Part shown: in pieces, positions 18,351 through 26,474 of the stretch
How the letters are laid out: the number at the start of each line of letters is the position of its first letter
Position numbering within the stretch: position 1 is the first letter of the stretch
DNA from: an uncultured Spirochaetota bacterium
Lineage (GTDB): Bacteria > Spirochaetota > Spirochaetia > JAFGXN01
Direction of reading: 5' to 3'
Length of the DNA stretch: 64,000 nucleotides
Assembly (NCBI GenBank): GCA_944390005.1
Contig: CALXOJ010000001.1
Location: 310,588 to 374,587, forward strand
Made by a program: the position numbers and the translations under genes
The notes under the pieces: model-generated
Seen by the model: only the letters and a program-made list of their open reading frames with translations
Told to the model about the DNA's origin: nothing
Database searches by the model: none

Positions 18351-19604
18351 ATGGACAGAGTCAGTTCGCAAATGACCCCTTACGATATGCAGTATTATAT
18401 GCGTCGTAACGGGGTGCGCAGCAATGAACTATCCAATAAAGTTGCCGGCAATACGAGGGTTTTGGATCCGAGGGACAATCCGTCGGCAGCCGCAAATGCA
18501 GTGCTGCTCTCTTCAAAGATCGACCGCCTGCAAACTTTTGTCGAGAATGCCGAACAAATGAAGGATGATATCCGTTTGGCGGAAAATAGTTTGCAGCAAG
18601 CCAATACGATTCTTCATGATGTACGGGAATTGGCTGTAGCGGCTTCAAATGGAACTTACTCAGAGTACGATCGAAAGATTATGGCGAATCAATTAAACGA
18701 ATATTTGTATGGTTTGCTTGATTTAGCTAATACTCGAAATGAAGACGGTATCGCGCTTTTTTCCGGAACGCGCCGCTCTCAAGACGCTTTTAAGGCGCTG
18801 GAAGGTTCTGTCGAAGGGAGCGAGCATCCTGTTATTGTTTCGGTCGAATACATCGGCGACAACGGCGGTCGGGCGACGGAAATCGCCGACGGACGCTTTG
18901 CCGAATTTTCTAACGCCGGCGACCATCTGTTTTGGGCAAACTACGACCGAATTTACTCGCCGTTTAACGCTCTCGGCTACCGGGTTTTGCAGGATTCGTC
19001 GGTTCTGATTGACGGAAAAGAAGTTGCGCTTTCAGCGGGCGACAATCTTCACACCATCATCAATAAAATCAATCAAGCCGATTTGCGTGTTCGCGCTTCG
19101 TTTGATGAAGTCGGAGGTTCGATTGTTTTGGAGGCAACCGAACCGCATCAAATTTGGCTGGAAGATGTCGGCGGCGGCACCGTTTTATCCGATTTGGGTT
19201 TTATCGAGACCAATCAACTGCCGCCATACAATTTAGCCGGAGGAGTGATTCGTTCGGGAGGATCGATTTTCGATGAAGTTATCCGCTTGCGCGATCAACT
19301 CTATCGAAACAACGCGATTGACGCCGGCGGAAAAGGACTGAACGGAATTTCGATTGCGCAGGACAATCTTTTGGCAAAAATCGCCCATATCGGTAATTTG
19401 GAAAACCGTCTCGACACGGTTCAGTCTCGATTGACGCTGGACACTGTTCAGTATGCGGATATGAGCAATAAACAGCTGGGAAAAACGCCGGACGACTTAG
19501 CGCAGTCCATTGTCGAAATGCAGGAACTGCAGAACATGCATAAAGCAACGCTTCAAACGACGGCAAAAGTGCTCCAGCCGACTCTAATGGATTTTTTGAG
19601 GTAA
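18351..19604 (+). CDS. flgL: Flagellar hook-associated protein 3 (FlgL)
   Basis: 417 residues. The N-terminus (MDRVSSQMTPYDMQYYMRRN, then NELSNKVAGNTRVLDPRDNP) and the C-terminal helix with DLAQSIVEMQELQNMHKATL are typical of FlgL. The end (LQPTLMDFLR) matches the flagellin-like D0 tail. It is the second junction protein, between FlgK and the flagellin filament. It lies between flgK and fliW with very short spacers, so it is part of one transcript. Confidence 0.93.
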   Translation: MDRVSSQMTPYDMQYYMRRNGVRSNELSNKVAGNTRVLDPRDNPSAAANAVLLSSKIDRLQTFVENAEQMKDDIRLAENSLQQANTILHDVRELAVAASNGTYSEYDRKIMANQLNEYLYGLLDLANTRNEDGIALFSGTRRSQDAFKALEGSVEGSEHPVIVSVEYIGDNGGRATEIADGRFAEFSNAGDHLFWANYDRIYSPFNALGYRVLQDSSVLIDGKEVALSAGDNLHTIINKINQADLRVRASFDEVGGSIVLEATEPHQIWLEDVGGGTVLSDLGFIETNQLPPYNLAGGVIRSGGSIFDEVIRLRDQLYRNNAIDAGGKGLNGISIAQDNLLAKIAHIGNLENRLDTVQSRLTLDTVQYADMSNKQLGKTPDDLAQSIVEMQELQNMHKATLQTTAKVLQPTLMDFLR

Positions 19605-19608
19605 AAGG

Positions 19609-20070
19609 ATGAAAATCAATACCAAGGTTTTAGGTGAGATTGAAATCGACGAACGGCAGGTTTTTGATTTTCCGGGAGGTCTTTTGGGGCTGCCGGAACT
19701 GACACGGTTTGCTTTGATTGATTCAGGTCATCCTCCATATTTTTATCTGCAATCGCTGTGTGAGCCGTATCTTTCGTTCGCCCTCATCAGTCCTGAGATT
19801 TTTCATCCGGATTATCGGTTGGATGTGGAAGAGTCGGAACTGCTTTCGTTGGAGATGGAATCGGGAAAGGATACAGAACTGCTGGTTTTTGTCATTGTGA
19901 ATTTCAATGACGCTCCGTTGGTAACGGCGAATCTTCAAGGACCGCTGGTTTTTAATAAAGAAACGGGGAAGGGGTGCCAATGTGTTTCCCGTAATCCCGA
20001 ATACAAAACACGGCACGACGTAATCGGCGAGATGAATGCATTGAAAAAGAAAGGAGAGGGAAAATGCTGA
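19609..20070 (+). CDS. fliW: Flagellar assembly factor FliW (CsrA antagonist)
   Basis: 153 residues, usual length. It starts with the family pattern IDERQVFDFPGGLLGLPELTRFALID and continues with SLCEPYLSFALISPEIF and the NLQGPLVFN region. FliW binds either flagellin or CsrA. When flagellin is exported, FliW is freed and blocks CsrA, which restores flagellin translation. The csrA start lies inside the last codons (7-bp overlap), so the two are translationally coupled, as the partner-switch needs comparable amounts. Confidence 0.95.
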   Translation: MKINTKVLGEIEIDERQVFDFPGGLLGLPELTRFALIDSGHPPYFYLQSLCEPYLSFALISPEIFHPDYRLDVEESELLSLEMESGKDTELLVFVIVNFNDAPLVTANLQGPLVFNKETGKGCQCVSRNPEYKTRHDVIGEMNALKKKGEGKC

Positions 20071-20273
20071 TTCTCTCTCGTCGAAAAAACGAATCCATCA
20101 TTATCGACGACCATATCCGGCTGACTGTTGTCGACGTCTGCGGGGAAACCGTCAAAATCGGAATTGCAGCTCCGCTTTCAGTGCAGATTTTTCGCAGTGA
20201 AGTGTACGATGCTGTCAAAAAAGCAAATATCGATTCGGTTATGGAAGGAAAAAATCTGCCGCCGATTTTGTGA
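20064..20273 (+). CDS. csrA: Carbon storage regulator CsrA (RNA-binding translational repressor)
   Basis: 69 residues. Canonical opening MLILSRRKNESIIIDD, with Arg at positions 6 and 7, and the VKIGIAAP strand. The homodimer binds two GGA sites in mRNA leaders, often one over the Shine-Dalgarno. It is preceded by AAAGGAGAGGG within the fliW end. The last gene of flgN-flgK-flgL-fliW-csrA. The predicted target in this window is the flagellin leader at 30829-30860. Confidence 0.96.
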   Translation: MLILSRRKNESIIIDDHIRLTVVDVCGETVKIGIAAPLSVQIFRSEVYDAVKKANIDSVMEGKNLPPIL

Positions 20274-20276
20274 TTT

Positions 20277-20684
20277 TTATTTTATTTTTCCGGTAATGTA
20301 GTCGGTGTATGTCTTGTCAAAATTTAAAATGTGATTTGAAAGCCATGAATAGGTTAAATTCGAGATTTGAATGGCATTTAAAGAGGGAATTCCCTTGTCT
20401 TTTTGTGCTATCATCTCTTTGATTTTTTTGATAAATTCTTTATGTGCTCTTATATGCTCTGCCTTTCTCGGATAAGTTGTGGCATTGAATTTAATCTCTT
20501 CTTCGTGGAAGTGATATTCCGTATATTCAAGCAGCCGTTTGAGAATTTCGGAGATAAAAGCACGATCGTCGGCTTTAGAAGTCTTCATCGCTTCTATAAT
20601 ATCGTTCATAATAGAAAAAAGTTTTTGATGCTGCGTATCGATGGTTGCATCGGATACGGAAAAACGCGGGGTCCATTCAATCAT
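20277..20684 (-). CDS. Bacteriohemerythrin (di-iron O2-binding protein)
   Basis: 135 residues with the full hemerythrin ligand set: H19 (DTQHQ), H58 and E62 (HFHEE), H77 and H81 (HIRAH), H118 and D123 (HILNFD). The stand-alone single domain probably binds O2 for sensing, storage or scavenging in an anaerobe or microaerophile. It is convergent with csrA, only 3 bp apart, with its own promoter at 20708-20736. It is not part of the flagellar operon, and there is no fused chemoreceptor domain. Confidence 0.93.
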   Translation of the reverse strand: MIEWTPRFSVSDATIDTQHQKLFSIMNDIIEAMKTSKADDRAFISEILKRLLEYTEYHFHEEEIKFNATTYPRKAEHIRAHKEFIKKIKEMIAQKDKGIPSLNAIQISNLTYSWLSNHILNFDKTYTDYITGKIK

Positions 20685-20707
20685 TTTTCTGTCCTATACC
20701 TGTAATT

Positions 20708-20736
20708 AATATAAAAAAGAAAAAAAACAAAGTCAA
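20708..20736 (-). promoter_or_regulatory. Bacteriohemerythrin promoter
   Basis: Minus strand: TTGACT (20731-20736), 17-bp spacer, TATATT (20708-20713). Confidence 0.5.
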
Positions 20737-20748
20737 TAGATTTTTTTG

Positions 20749-20777
20749 TTGTGAATTTAAATTTGCTTTGATATAAT
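20749..20777 (+). promoter_or_regulatory. hppA promoter
   Basis: TTGTGA (20749-20754), 17-bp spacer, TATAAT (20772-20777), then AAGGAGAG before the ATG at 20802. Divergent from the hemerythrin promoter. Confidence 0.6.
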
Positions 20778-20801
20778 TACTGTTATACAATAAGGAGAGT
20801 T

Positions 20802-22901
20802 ATGAATTTTTATGTAATTATCATTACGGCGGCTGCGGCTTTTACGGCGTTTTTATTTTGTCTTTGGAAAGCGTTGTGGATTTTTCGACAGCCGATTGAG
20901 AACGGAAAATTAAAGGAAATCACCAAGGCTATTGCCGGCGGTGCAATGGCGTTTCTGTTTAAAGAGTACCGCGTTCTGATTCCGTTTGCGCTTCTTGTGG
21001 CAGCTGCGATGGCGGTTTTCAATCATGGCGCTTTGCGTTTTCAAAGCCTTTCGTTCCTATTGGGAGCTTTTGCATCGGCGGCAGCCGGGTTTATCGGCAT
21101 GAAGACAGCGACGGCAGCTAACGGACGCACGACGGAGGCTGCATTGGAAGGCGGTCAGCGAAAAGCGCTGAAGATGGCGTTTTCCGGCGGCAGCGTCATG
21201 GGCATCGGCGTTGTCGGATTGACACTCGGCGGTTTGGCGTTGATTTTATTTCTTTCTGTGGAATTTTATTCTTTTATTTCAGGAAATTCCGTAGAGGGGA
21301 ATGCAGCGTATTTTCAGCGCGTTGTTTTTCCGCTGCTTTCGTCGTTTTCATTGGGAGCCAGTACGATCGCTCTTTTTTCCCGCGTCGGCGGCGGGATTTT
21401 TACAAAAGCGGCCGACGTTGGCGCCGATTTAGTCGGAAAGGTTGAAGCAGGCATTCCTGAGGATCATCCCTCCAATCCGGCTGTCATTGCCGATAATGTC
21501 GGCGACAATGTCGGTGATGTGGCGGGAATGGGCGCTGACTTGTTTGAGTCGTTTGCCGGAACTCTTGTCGGTGCGATGATTCTCGGCCTTACGGTATCCG
21601 GTGCGGATGAAGAACTTCCGTTTCGATTAATCACTTTGCCTCTGCTTTTGGCGGCACTCGGATTGTTTTGTTCTGTTATCGGTATTTTATCGGTTCGGAC
21701 GAAAGAAGGGAAAAATCCGCAGACAGCGCTGAACATCGGAACATTTTCTGCAGGATTTTTGGCGCTTCTGCTCTCCGCTCCTTTAATTTATCTGTTTATC
21801 GGAAATCGGACTTACGGAGACGGCGTTTCATGGCTGTCGCTTTTTGTCTCGACCGTTGTCGGCTTAATTTGCGGCATCGCTATCGGTTTGATAACAGAGT
21901 ATTACACCGGTACCGACAAGAGACCGGTTCGTCAAATTGTAAAAGCCAGTGAAACCGGGTCGGCAACCAATATCATCACCGGTCTTGGTGTCGGAATGTT
22001 TTCTACCTTAATTCCCGTTCTGTTGATTTGCGCCTCCATTGCGATTTCATACGCGCTCGGCGGACTTTACTGTGTTTCGTTGGCAGCCGTCGGCATGTTG
22101 ATCACTTTGGGGATCCAGCTGGCAGTCGACGCTTACGGACCGATTGCCGATAACGCCGGCGGTTTGGCAGTGATGGCCGAATATCCAAAACGCGTTCGGG
22201 AGGTAACTGACGGTTTGGATGCAGTCGGAAACACAACGGCCGCTATCGGTAAAGGGTTTGCAATCGGTTCAGCCGCTTTAACTGCCATTATTTTGTTTTC
22301 ATCGTTTAAGGAACAATCCGGAGTGGGAGACGAAACACTGAGTTTGACCCGCGTTCCCGTTTTAATCGGATTGATTATCGGCGCGATGATTCCGTATCTT
22401 TTCTCCGCATTGGCAATGGGAGCCATCGGAAAAGCAGCGTTTAAAATGATCGGAGAAGTTCGCCGACAATTTCGAGAACATCCCGGGATTCTAACTGGAA
22501 CTGAGAAACCTGATTACGAAAAATGTGTCTCCATTTCCACGTCGGCTGCCTTGCGGGAGATGATTCTTCCCGGTTTGTTAGCAACGGGAACGCCGATTGC
22601 GGTCGGTTTTTTGGGCGGTATCGATATGTTGATGGGGTTGTTGGTCGGAGTGACGCTCAGCGGCATTGTATTGGCGCTTTTTATGTCCAATTCCGGCGGA
22701 GCATGGGATAATGCAAAAAAAATGATCGAATCCGGTTCCCTCGGCGGAAAAGGCAGCGAAGCGCACAAAGCTTCGGTTGTCGGTGATACCGTCGGCGATC
22801 CGTTTAAGGATACAGCCGGACCGTCGTTGAATATTTTGATTAAGTTGATGGCCGTCGTTTCGTTGGTGATTGCGCCGGTTTTGAAAGACTATTGGGGGTA
22901 A
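20802..22901 (+). CDS. hppA: Membrane-bound ion-pumping pyrophosphatase
   Basis: 699 residues with about 15-16 hydrophobic segments. Pyrophosphate-binding signatures are intact: [34 protein letters not shown] and the C-terminal [15 protein letters not shown]. The [10 protein letters not shown] stretch has Ala where K+-independent enzymes have Lys, which marks the K+-dependent subclass. Those enzymes pump H+ or Na+ outward using PPi, and I cannot tell which ion from sequence alone. Pairs logically with the PPi-dependent phosphofructokinase at 39271. The unknown gene at 22905 starts 3 bp after its stop. Confidence 0.96.
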   Translation: MNFYVIIITAAAAFTAFLFCLWKALWIFRQPIENGKLKEITKAIAGGAMAFLFKEYRVLIPFALLVAAAMAVFNHGALRFQSLSFLLGAFASAAAGFIGMKTATAANGRTTEAALEGGQRKALKMAFSGGSVMGIGVVGLTLGGLALILFLSVEFYSFISGNSVEGNAAYFQRVVFPLLSSFSLGASTIALFSRVGGGIFTKAADVGADLVGKVEAGIPEDHPSNPAVIADNVGDNVGDVAGMGADLFESFAGTLVGAMILGLTVSGADEELPFRLITLPLLLAALGLFCSVIGILSVRTKEGKNPQTALNIGTFSAGFLALLLSAPLIYLFIGNRTYGDGVSWLSLFVSTVVGLICGIAIGLITEYYTGTDKRPVRQIVKASETGSATNIITGLGVGMFSTLIPVLLICASIAISYALGGLYCVSLAAVGMLITLGIQLAVDAYGPIADNAGGLAVMAEYPKRVREVTDGLDAVGNTTAAIGKGFAIGSAALTAIILFSSFKEQSGVGDETLSLTRVPVLIGLIIGAMIPYLFSALAMGAIGKAAFKMIGEVRRQFREHPGILTGTEKPDYEKCVSISTSAALREMILPGLLATGTPIAVGFLGGIDMLMGLLVGVTLSGIVLALFMSNSGGAWDNAKKMIESGSLGGKGSEAHKASVVGDTVGDPFKDTAGPSLNILIKLMAVVSLVIAPVLKDYWG

Positions 22902-22904
22902 TTT

Positions 22905-23696
22905 ATGGAATACGAAACGTATTTGTATGCCGTTCTTCATCCGCAGGAGGCGCTGATTCTCTCTCAGCTGAAGCCATCGCAGTTTGCGATGCACTACATT
23001 TCCGGTTCGACCCGTTATTATGACGGAAAAGTTATTTTCGCGCAGCTGGATCTTTCTTACCGCAACGCATGGTTTGATATTGACGGTGCGCTGAAAAATT
23101 TAAAGCCTCATTCCGACGGCAGACCGAAGGCGACAAAATTCCTTTCCTGCTACCGTGTTTTGGAGCATATTGAGCCGGCTGTCATTCAAAATCTCTTCCT
23201 AACCAATCCCGACGGCTCCGTTTTGAAGTTGGAACCGGTCGATGCCGATTTGACTGTACGCTCTCCCGAAGTGCTGCGTCTTTTTGCACTTGTCAATCCG
23301 CTGCGGATGCTGATTCTGACGCGTCAAAATTTTATCGATTTCGGAAAGAAAATCACAAAAAAAGAGAATCCCAAAAGCGCGCCTGCGGTTTTGTATACAC
23401 AACTGGAGTTTGACGAAGAGTCGTTTGTATCTGAATGGGAGAAAAATTCACTGATACCGTCGCCGATCCCCGGAATTCACCCCTCAAAACTTCATTCAGC
23501 CATTTCTGAACTTAAATTGAAACCGAATAAGTTGACAAAAGGGTTAGGACTTGATAATAATTTAAATAGAATCTCTTATTCGTTGATTCGGCACGGTTTT
23601 ATGTTTGCTTCCGAAAACGGGTTTCGTTTTTTTTCCATGCCGAAGATGAAAGAGATTGAAGAAAACCACTTCCGTTTTTGGCGCGGAATGCTGTAA
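22905..23696 (+). CDS. Conserved hypothetical protein downstream of hppA
   Basis: 263 residues, family not recognised. No signal peptide or membrane segment; mixed alpha/beta composition. The N-terminal part contains YISGSTRYYDGKVIFAQLD and a regular basic/hydrophobic pattern. The C-terminal ~80 residues include PIPGIHPSKLHSAISELKLK and a run that could be a winged-helix-like domain (ISYSLIRHGFMF). It sits between hppA and nagB with 3- and 10-bp gaps, so the three are probably one transcript; this does not fix a role. Confidence 0.6.
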   Translation: MEYETYLYAVLHPQEALILSQLKPSQFAMHYISGSTRYYDGKVIFAQLDLSYRNAWFDIDGALKNLKPHSDGRPKATKFLSCYRVLEHIEPAVIQNLFLTNPDGSVLKLEPVDADLTVRSPEVLRLFALVNPLRMLILTRQNFIDFGKKITKKENPKSAPAVLYTQLEFDEESFVSEWEKNSLIPSPIPGIHPSKLHSAISELKLKPNKLTKGLGLDNNLNRISYSLIRHGFMFASENGFRFFSMPKMKEIEENHFRFWRGML

Positions 23697-23706
23697 GGAG
23701 TTTTAA

Positions 23707-24498
23707 ATGCGTTTGATTATTGAACCGAATTATGAAAAGCTTTCGAAGTGGGTTGCCGGTTATGTGGCAAAAAGAATCAATGAATTTCAGCCGACAGCTG
23801 AAAGACCTTTTGTTCTCGGTTTGCCAACCGGATCTTCGCCTATCGGTACCTACAAGGAGTTGATTGCGCTGAATAAGGCAGGAAAGGTTTCTTTCAAAAA
23901 CGTGGTGACGTTTAACATGGATGAATATGTCGGAATTCCGGAAGATCATCCGCAAAGTTATCACACTTTTATGAAGGAAAATCTTTTCAGTCATATCGAT
24001 ATTCCGAAAGAAAATATCAATATTCTGAATGGCAATGCCCCCGATCTGGAGGAGGAGTGCCGGCGCTATGAGGAAAAAATCAACTCCTACGGCGGAATTC
24101 ATCTCTTTTTGGGAGGAATCGGGCCGGATGGGCATATTGCTTTTAACGAACCCGGCTCCAGCCTCAAATCCCGCACTCGCGTTAAGACACTGACGTACGA
24201 CACTGTTGTTGCCAATTCCCGGTTTTTTGATAACGATGTCAATAAGGTTCCAAAAACGGCATTGACAGTCGGAGTCGGAACGGTAACCGACGCCGATGAG
24301 GTTTTGATTATCATCAATGGTCACAACAAAGCACGGGCGCTTCAGAATGTTGTCGAGCAAGGCGTCAATCATATGTGGACGGTTTCCGTTTTACAGCTGC
24401 ATCCGAAGGCAATCATTGTTTGTGACGAAGAAGCGACTTATGAATTGAAGGTCGGTACCTACAATTATTTCAAGGATATAGAGAAAAACAACTTGTGA
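23707..24498 (+). CDS. nagB: Glucosamine-6-phosphate deaminase
   Basis: 263 residues, standard length. The phosphate loop [15 protein letters not shown], the active-site [18 protein letters not shown] and the [17 protein letters not shown] signature are all present. It converts glucosamine-6-P to fructose-6-P and ammonia, feeding amino sugars into glycolysis; the fructose-6-P would be the substrate for Pfp. AAGGAG precedes the ATG. The stop abuts the stop of the convergent tsaB with no spacer. Confidence 0.96.
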   Translation: MRLIIEPNYEKLSKWVAGYVAKRINEFQPTAERPFVLGLPTGSSPIGTYKELIALNKAGKVSFKNVVTFNMDEYVGIPEDHPQSYHTFMKENLFSHIDIPKENINILNGNAPDLEEECRRYEEKINSYGGIHLFLGGIGPDGHIAFNEPGSSLKSRTRVKTLTYDTVVANSRFFDNDVNKVPKTALTVGVGTVTDADEVLIIINGHNKARALQNVVEQGVNHMWTVSVLQLHPKAIIVCDEEATYELKVGTYNYFKDIEKNNL

Positions 24499-25164
24499 TC
24501 AGCCGTTGCCTTCTTCGGCTTGACTTTTACGGATGTAAAAAGGACCCTGCGCCGGCGAATCGATTTCTCCGCCGGCGTATTTTTTTGCGGCAATTCGGCT
24601 CCATTCGGCTATCGGCTGTCGATGAAAACGCGGTGCGATGCTCCATCCCGCCGGCAGATTTCCGTTTAACGCAGTGCGAAAGATCTCCGCATCGGAGCCG
24701 CAAACGGCGACAGCGGCGTTTTTGGGACTAATCTCAACGATGGCTTCTGCCGGTAAATCCATATAATCACCGCAGCGTTCGCCTGCGCGATAGAAAGCAG
24801 CGTAAAACCGTTTTTTTCGCCCATCGATGACCGGAAGCAGAATTTCAGAACACTCTTTTGAAAACGCGGCATAAGCATCCAACCCGCAAACGGAGATCAT
24901 GGGAATATCCGCTCCTTCCGAAAGACCTTTGGCAGCCGCCATGGCAATGCGCAGTGCCGTAAATGATCCGGGACCGCGGTTGCAGGCAATCAAATCCAGT
25001 TTTTTTAGCGGCATTTCGTTTTCTTTCAAAAAGAGATCGATGGATTCCAACAGAATTTCCGACTGCGTTTTTTCGGCGTTTAATTCTTTATAAATTTCCT
25101 TTTTATCTTTAAGAAGGAAGAGTTCAACGGCGTCCGGCCGTAAATCAAAGGCGAACAGATTCAA
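24499..25164 (-). CDS. tsaB: tRNA t6A biosynthesis protein TsaB
   Basis: 221 residues. An ASKHA-type fold with a short acidic N-terminal strand and the diagnostic GPGSFTALRIAMAAAKGL. TsaB is the inactive TsaD paralogue that scaffolds threonylcarbamoyl transfer to A37 of ANN-decoding tRNAs, together with TsaD and TsaE. It overlaps tsaE by 20 bp, and it is the last gene of the flaG-fliD-tsaE-tsaB minus-strand run. The C-terminal third is less conserved, as is usual. Confidence 0.92.
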   Translation of the reverse strand: MNLFAFDLRPDAVELFLLKDKKEIYKELNAEKTQSEILLESIDLFLKENEMPLKKLDLIACNRGPGSFTALRIAMAAAKGLSEGADIPMISVCGLDAYAAFSKECSEILLPVIDGRKKRFYAAFYRAGERCGDYMDLPAEAIVEISPKNAAVAVCGSDAEIFRTALNGNLPAGWSIAPRFHRQPIAEWSRIAAKKYAGGEIDSPAQGPFYIRKSQAEEGNG

Positions 25165-25582
25165 AACGGTCTCCTTGAATTTCGATAATTCGCTGCTGGT
25201 TTTCGGGATCGACGGAAATAAACACTGCTACGGTTTCTTTCGGTAAAAACGGCTGTGCTTTTTCACTCCATTCGATAAGAGTAACGCCATTCGCATAAAA
25301 AAAATCTTCTCCGCCGAGCAGTTCGAATTCTTCTTCACTTCCCAGTCGGTATAAGTCCATATGCGTCAGCGGCAGAGAACCGTTGTACTGCGATAGAATT
25401 GTAAAAGTCGGACTGGTTACCGCTTCCCGAATTCCCAACGCTTCGGCAATGCCTTTGGCAAATGTCGTTTTTCCCGCACCCAACGTTCCGTGGAGCGTGA
25501 CAACATCGTTCGGTTTCAGTTGTTTGCCGATCTTTTTTCCCAATCGGACAGTTTCTTTTGGCGTATTAGCAATCCATTTCAT
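25145..25582 (-). CDS. tsaE: tRNA t6A biosynthesis ATPase TsaE
   Basis: 145 residues. The P-loop GTLGAGKTTF (32-41), VTSPTFTI, the HMDLYRL segment and a VTLIEWSEK Trp motif are all typical of TsaE. It is the small ATPase that resets the TsaBD complex. Its start overlaps the end of the 87-residue gene by 4 bp, and its end overlaps tsaB. Nothing unusual apart from lying in a flagellar transcript. Confidence 0.94.
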   Translation of the reverse strand: MKWIANTPKETVRLGKKIGKQLKPNDVVTLHGTLGAGKTTFAKGIAEALGIREAVTSPTFTILSQYNGSLPLTHMDLYRLGSEEEFELLGGEDFFYANGVTLIEWSEKAQPFLPKETVAVFISVDPENQQRIIEIQGDRFESVRL

Positions 25583-25842
25583 TCCAATTCGCCTTTATCG
25601 AAAAGATTCCATAGGTATTCTTCCAATTTTTTCTTTGCCGGCAGAAGAGGGTAGTTGATCGGGTCTTTAAATTGAATAATGAGTTTTTTGCTACCAAGTG
25701 CATTGTATTCGAAGACAAACACAATATTAGCTAAATGTTCTGTTTTTCCGTCGGTTGTATAGACCAAAACTGCTGAATAACGCTTACGGTAATGGATATG
25801 CTCGTTTTCCCGTTTAATATCGCGCAGTTCAATGATGTTCAT
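25579..25842 (-). CDS. Small hypothetical protein in the fliD-tsaE run
   Basis: 87 residues, not recognised. Predicted beta-rich N-terminal half (RYSAVLVYTTDGKTEHLANIVFVFEY) and a helical C-terminus. No cysteines, no signal. Four-base overlaps with both neighbours (the 207-residue gene upstream and tsaE downstream) show translational coupling, which makes it a real gene. Confidence 0.6.
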   Translation of the reverse strand: MNIIELRDIKRENEHIHYRKRYSAVLVYTTDGKTEHLANIVFVFEYNALGSKKLIIQFKDPINYPLLPAKKKLEEYLWNLFDKGELE

Positions 25843-26462
25843 ATTTCTTTTCCGATTGAAGAATTTCTCAATGCATCAATTAAAGGAAGAATTTCATATT
25901 CGAACAGATCACCGGCTTCGATAAGATCGTTTTCCGCTAAGGCGCAGTTGATTTTCTTTAACTGTTCATTGACAGCAGTCGGATAATCTGAAACAGTCAG
26001 CTTTTCATCGATTTTTTTGTCGGAAGAGATTTGATTCTCTTCCTGAAGACGGCGAAGGATCATCAGTACGGTTCTGATTTCCCGAATCAAATCCGCCGCA
26101 TTTTGATAAGCTTCGTCCGGTTTGCTCATCTGAATGTCGACGGAAAACATTTTAATCTTTTCTTCTTTTTCCCGTAGGGAGTCAAGTATTTCTTTCAGCA
26201 ATGCTTTCGGATTTTCGTGCATCCAGACGGAGCGAATCCATTCTGCCGGAGTGAAAGTAATTTCGATTTTCTTGATTTTTGAGTACGGCTCATTTTTTAT
26301 TCGGTCAAAAATTTCATCCAACGGTTCTCCGTCGATAAAAAAAGAATCGATTCGTCCGTTGCCTTGCTCCAGCCATTGAAAAAGTGTTGCTGTCACGTCT
26401 TTGACAGTTTCGGTTCCGTTGAGTTCGAATTGAATAGATTCGTTGTTTAAAAAAATTTCCAT
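25839..26462 (-). CDS. Hypothetical protein downstream of fliD
   Basis: 207 residues, not recognised. An N-terminal ubiquitin-like/beta-grasp-looking segment (MEIFLNNESIQFELNG) is followed by long amphipathic helices (ALLKEILDSLREKEEKIKM, LIREIRTVLMILRRL, LKKINCALAENDLIEAGDLFEYEILPLIDAL). This helical, soluble design is compatible with a flagellar chaperone (FliT sits after fliD in other bacteria), but I see no sequence proof. It starts 12 bp after fliD. Confidence 0.6.
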   Translation of the reverse strand: MEIFLNNESIQFELNGTETVKDVTATLFQWLEQGNGRIDSFFIDGEPLDEIFDRIKNEPYSKIKKIEITFTPAEWIRSVWMHENPKALLKEILDSLREKEEKIKMFSVDIQMSKPDEAYQNAADLIREIRTVLMILRRLQEENQISSDKKIDEKLTVSDYPTAVNEQLKKINCALAENDLIEAGDLFEYEILPLIDALRNSSIGKEI

Positions 26463-26474
26463 ATCTGCTTCCGA

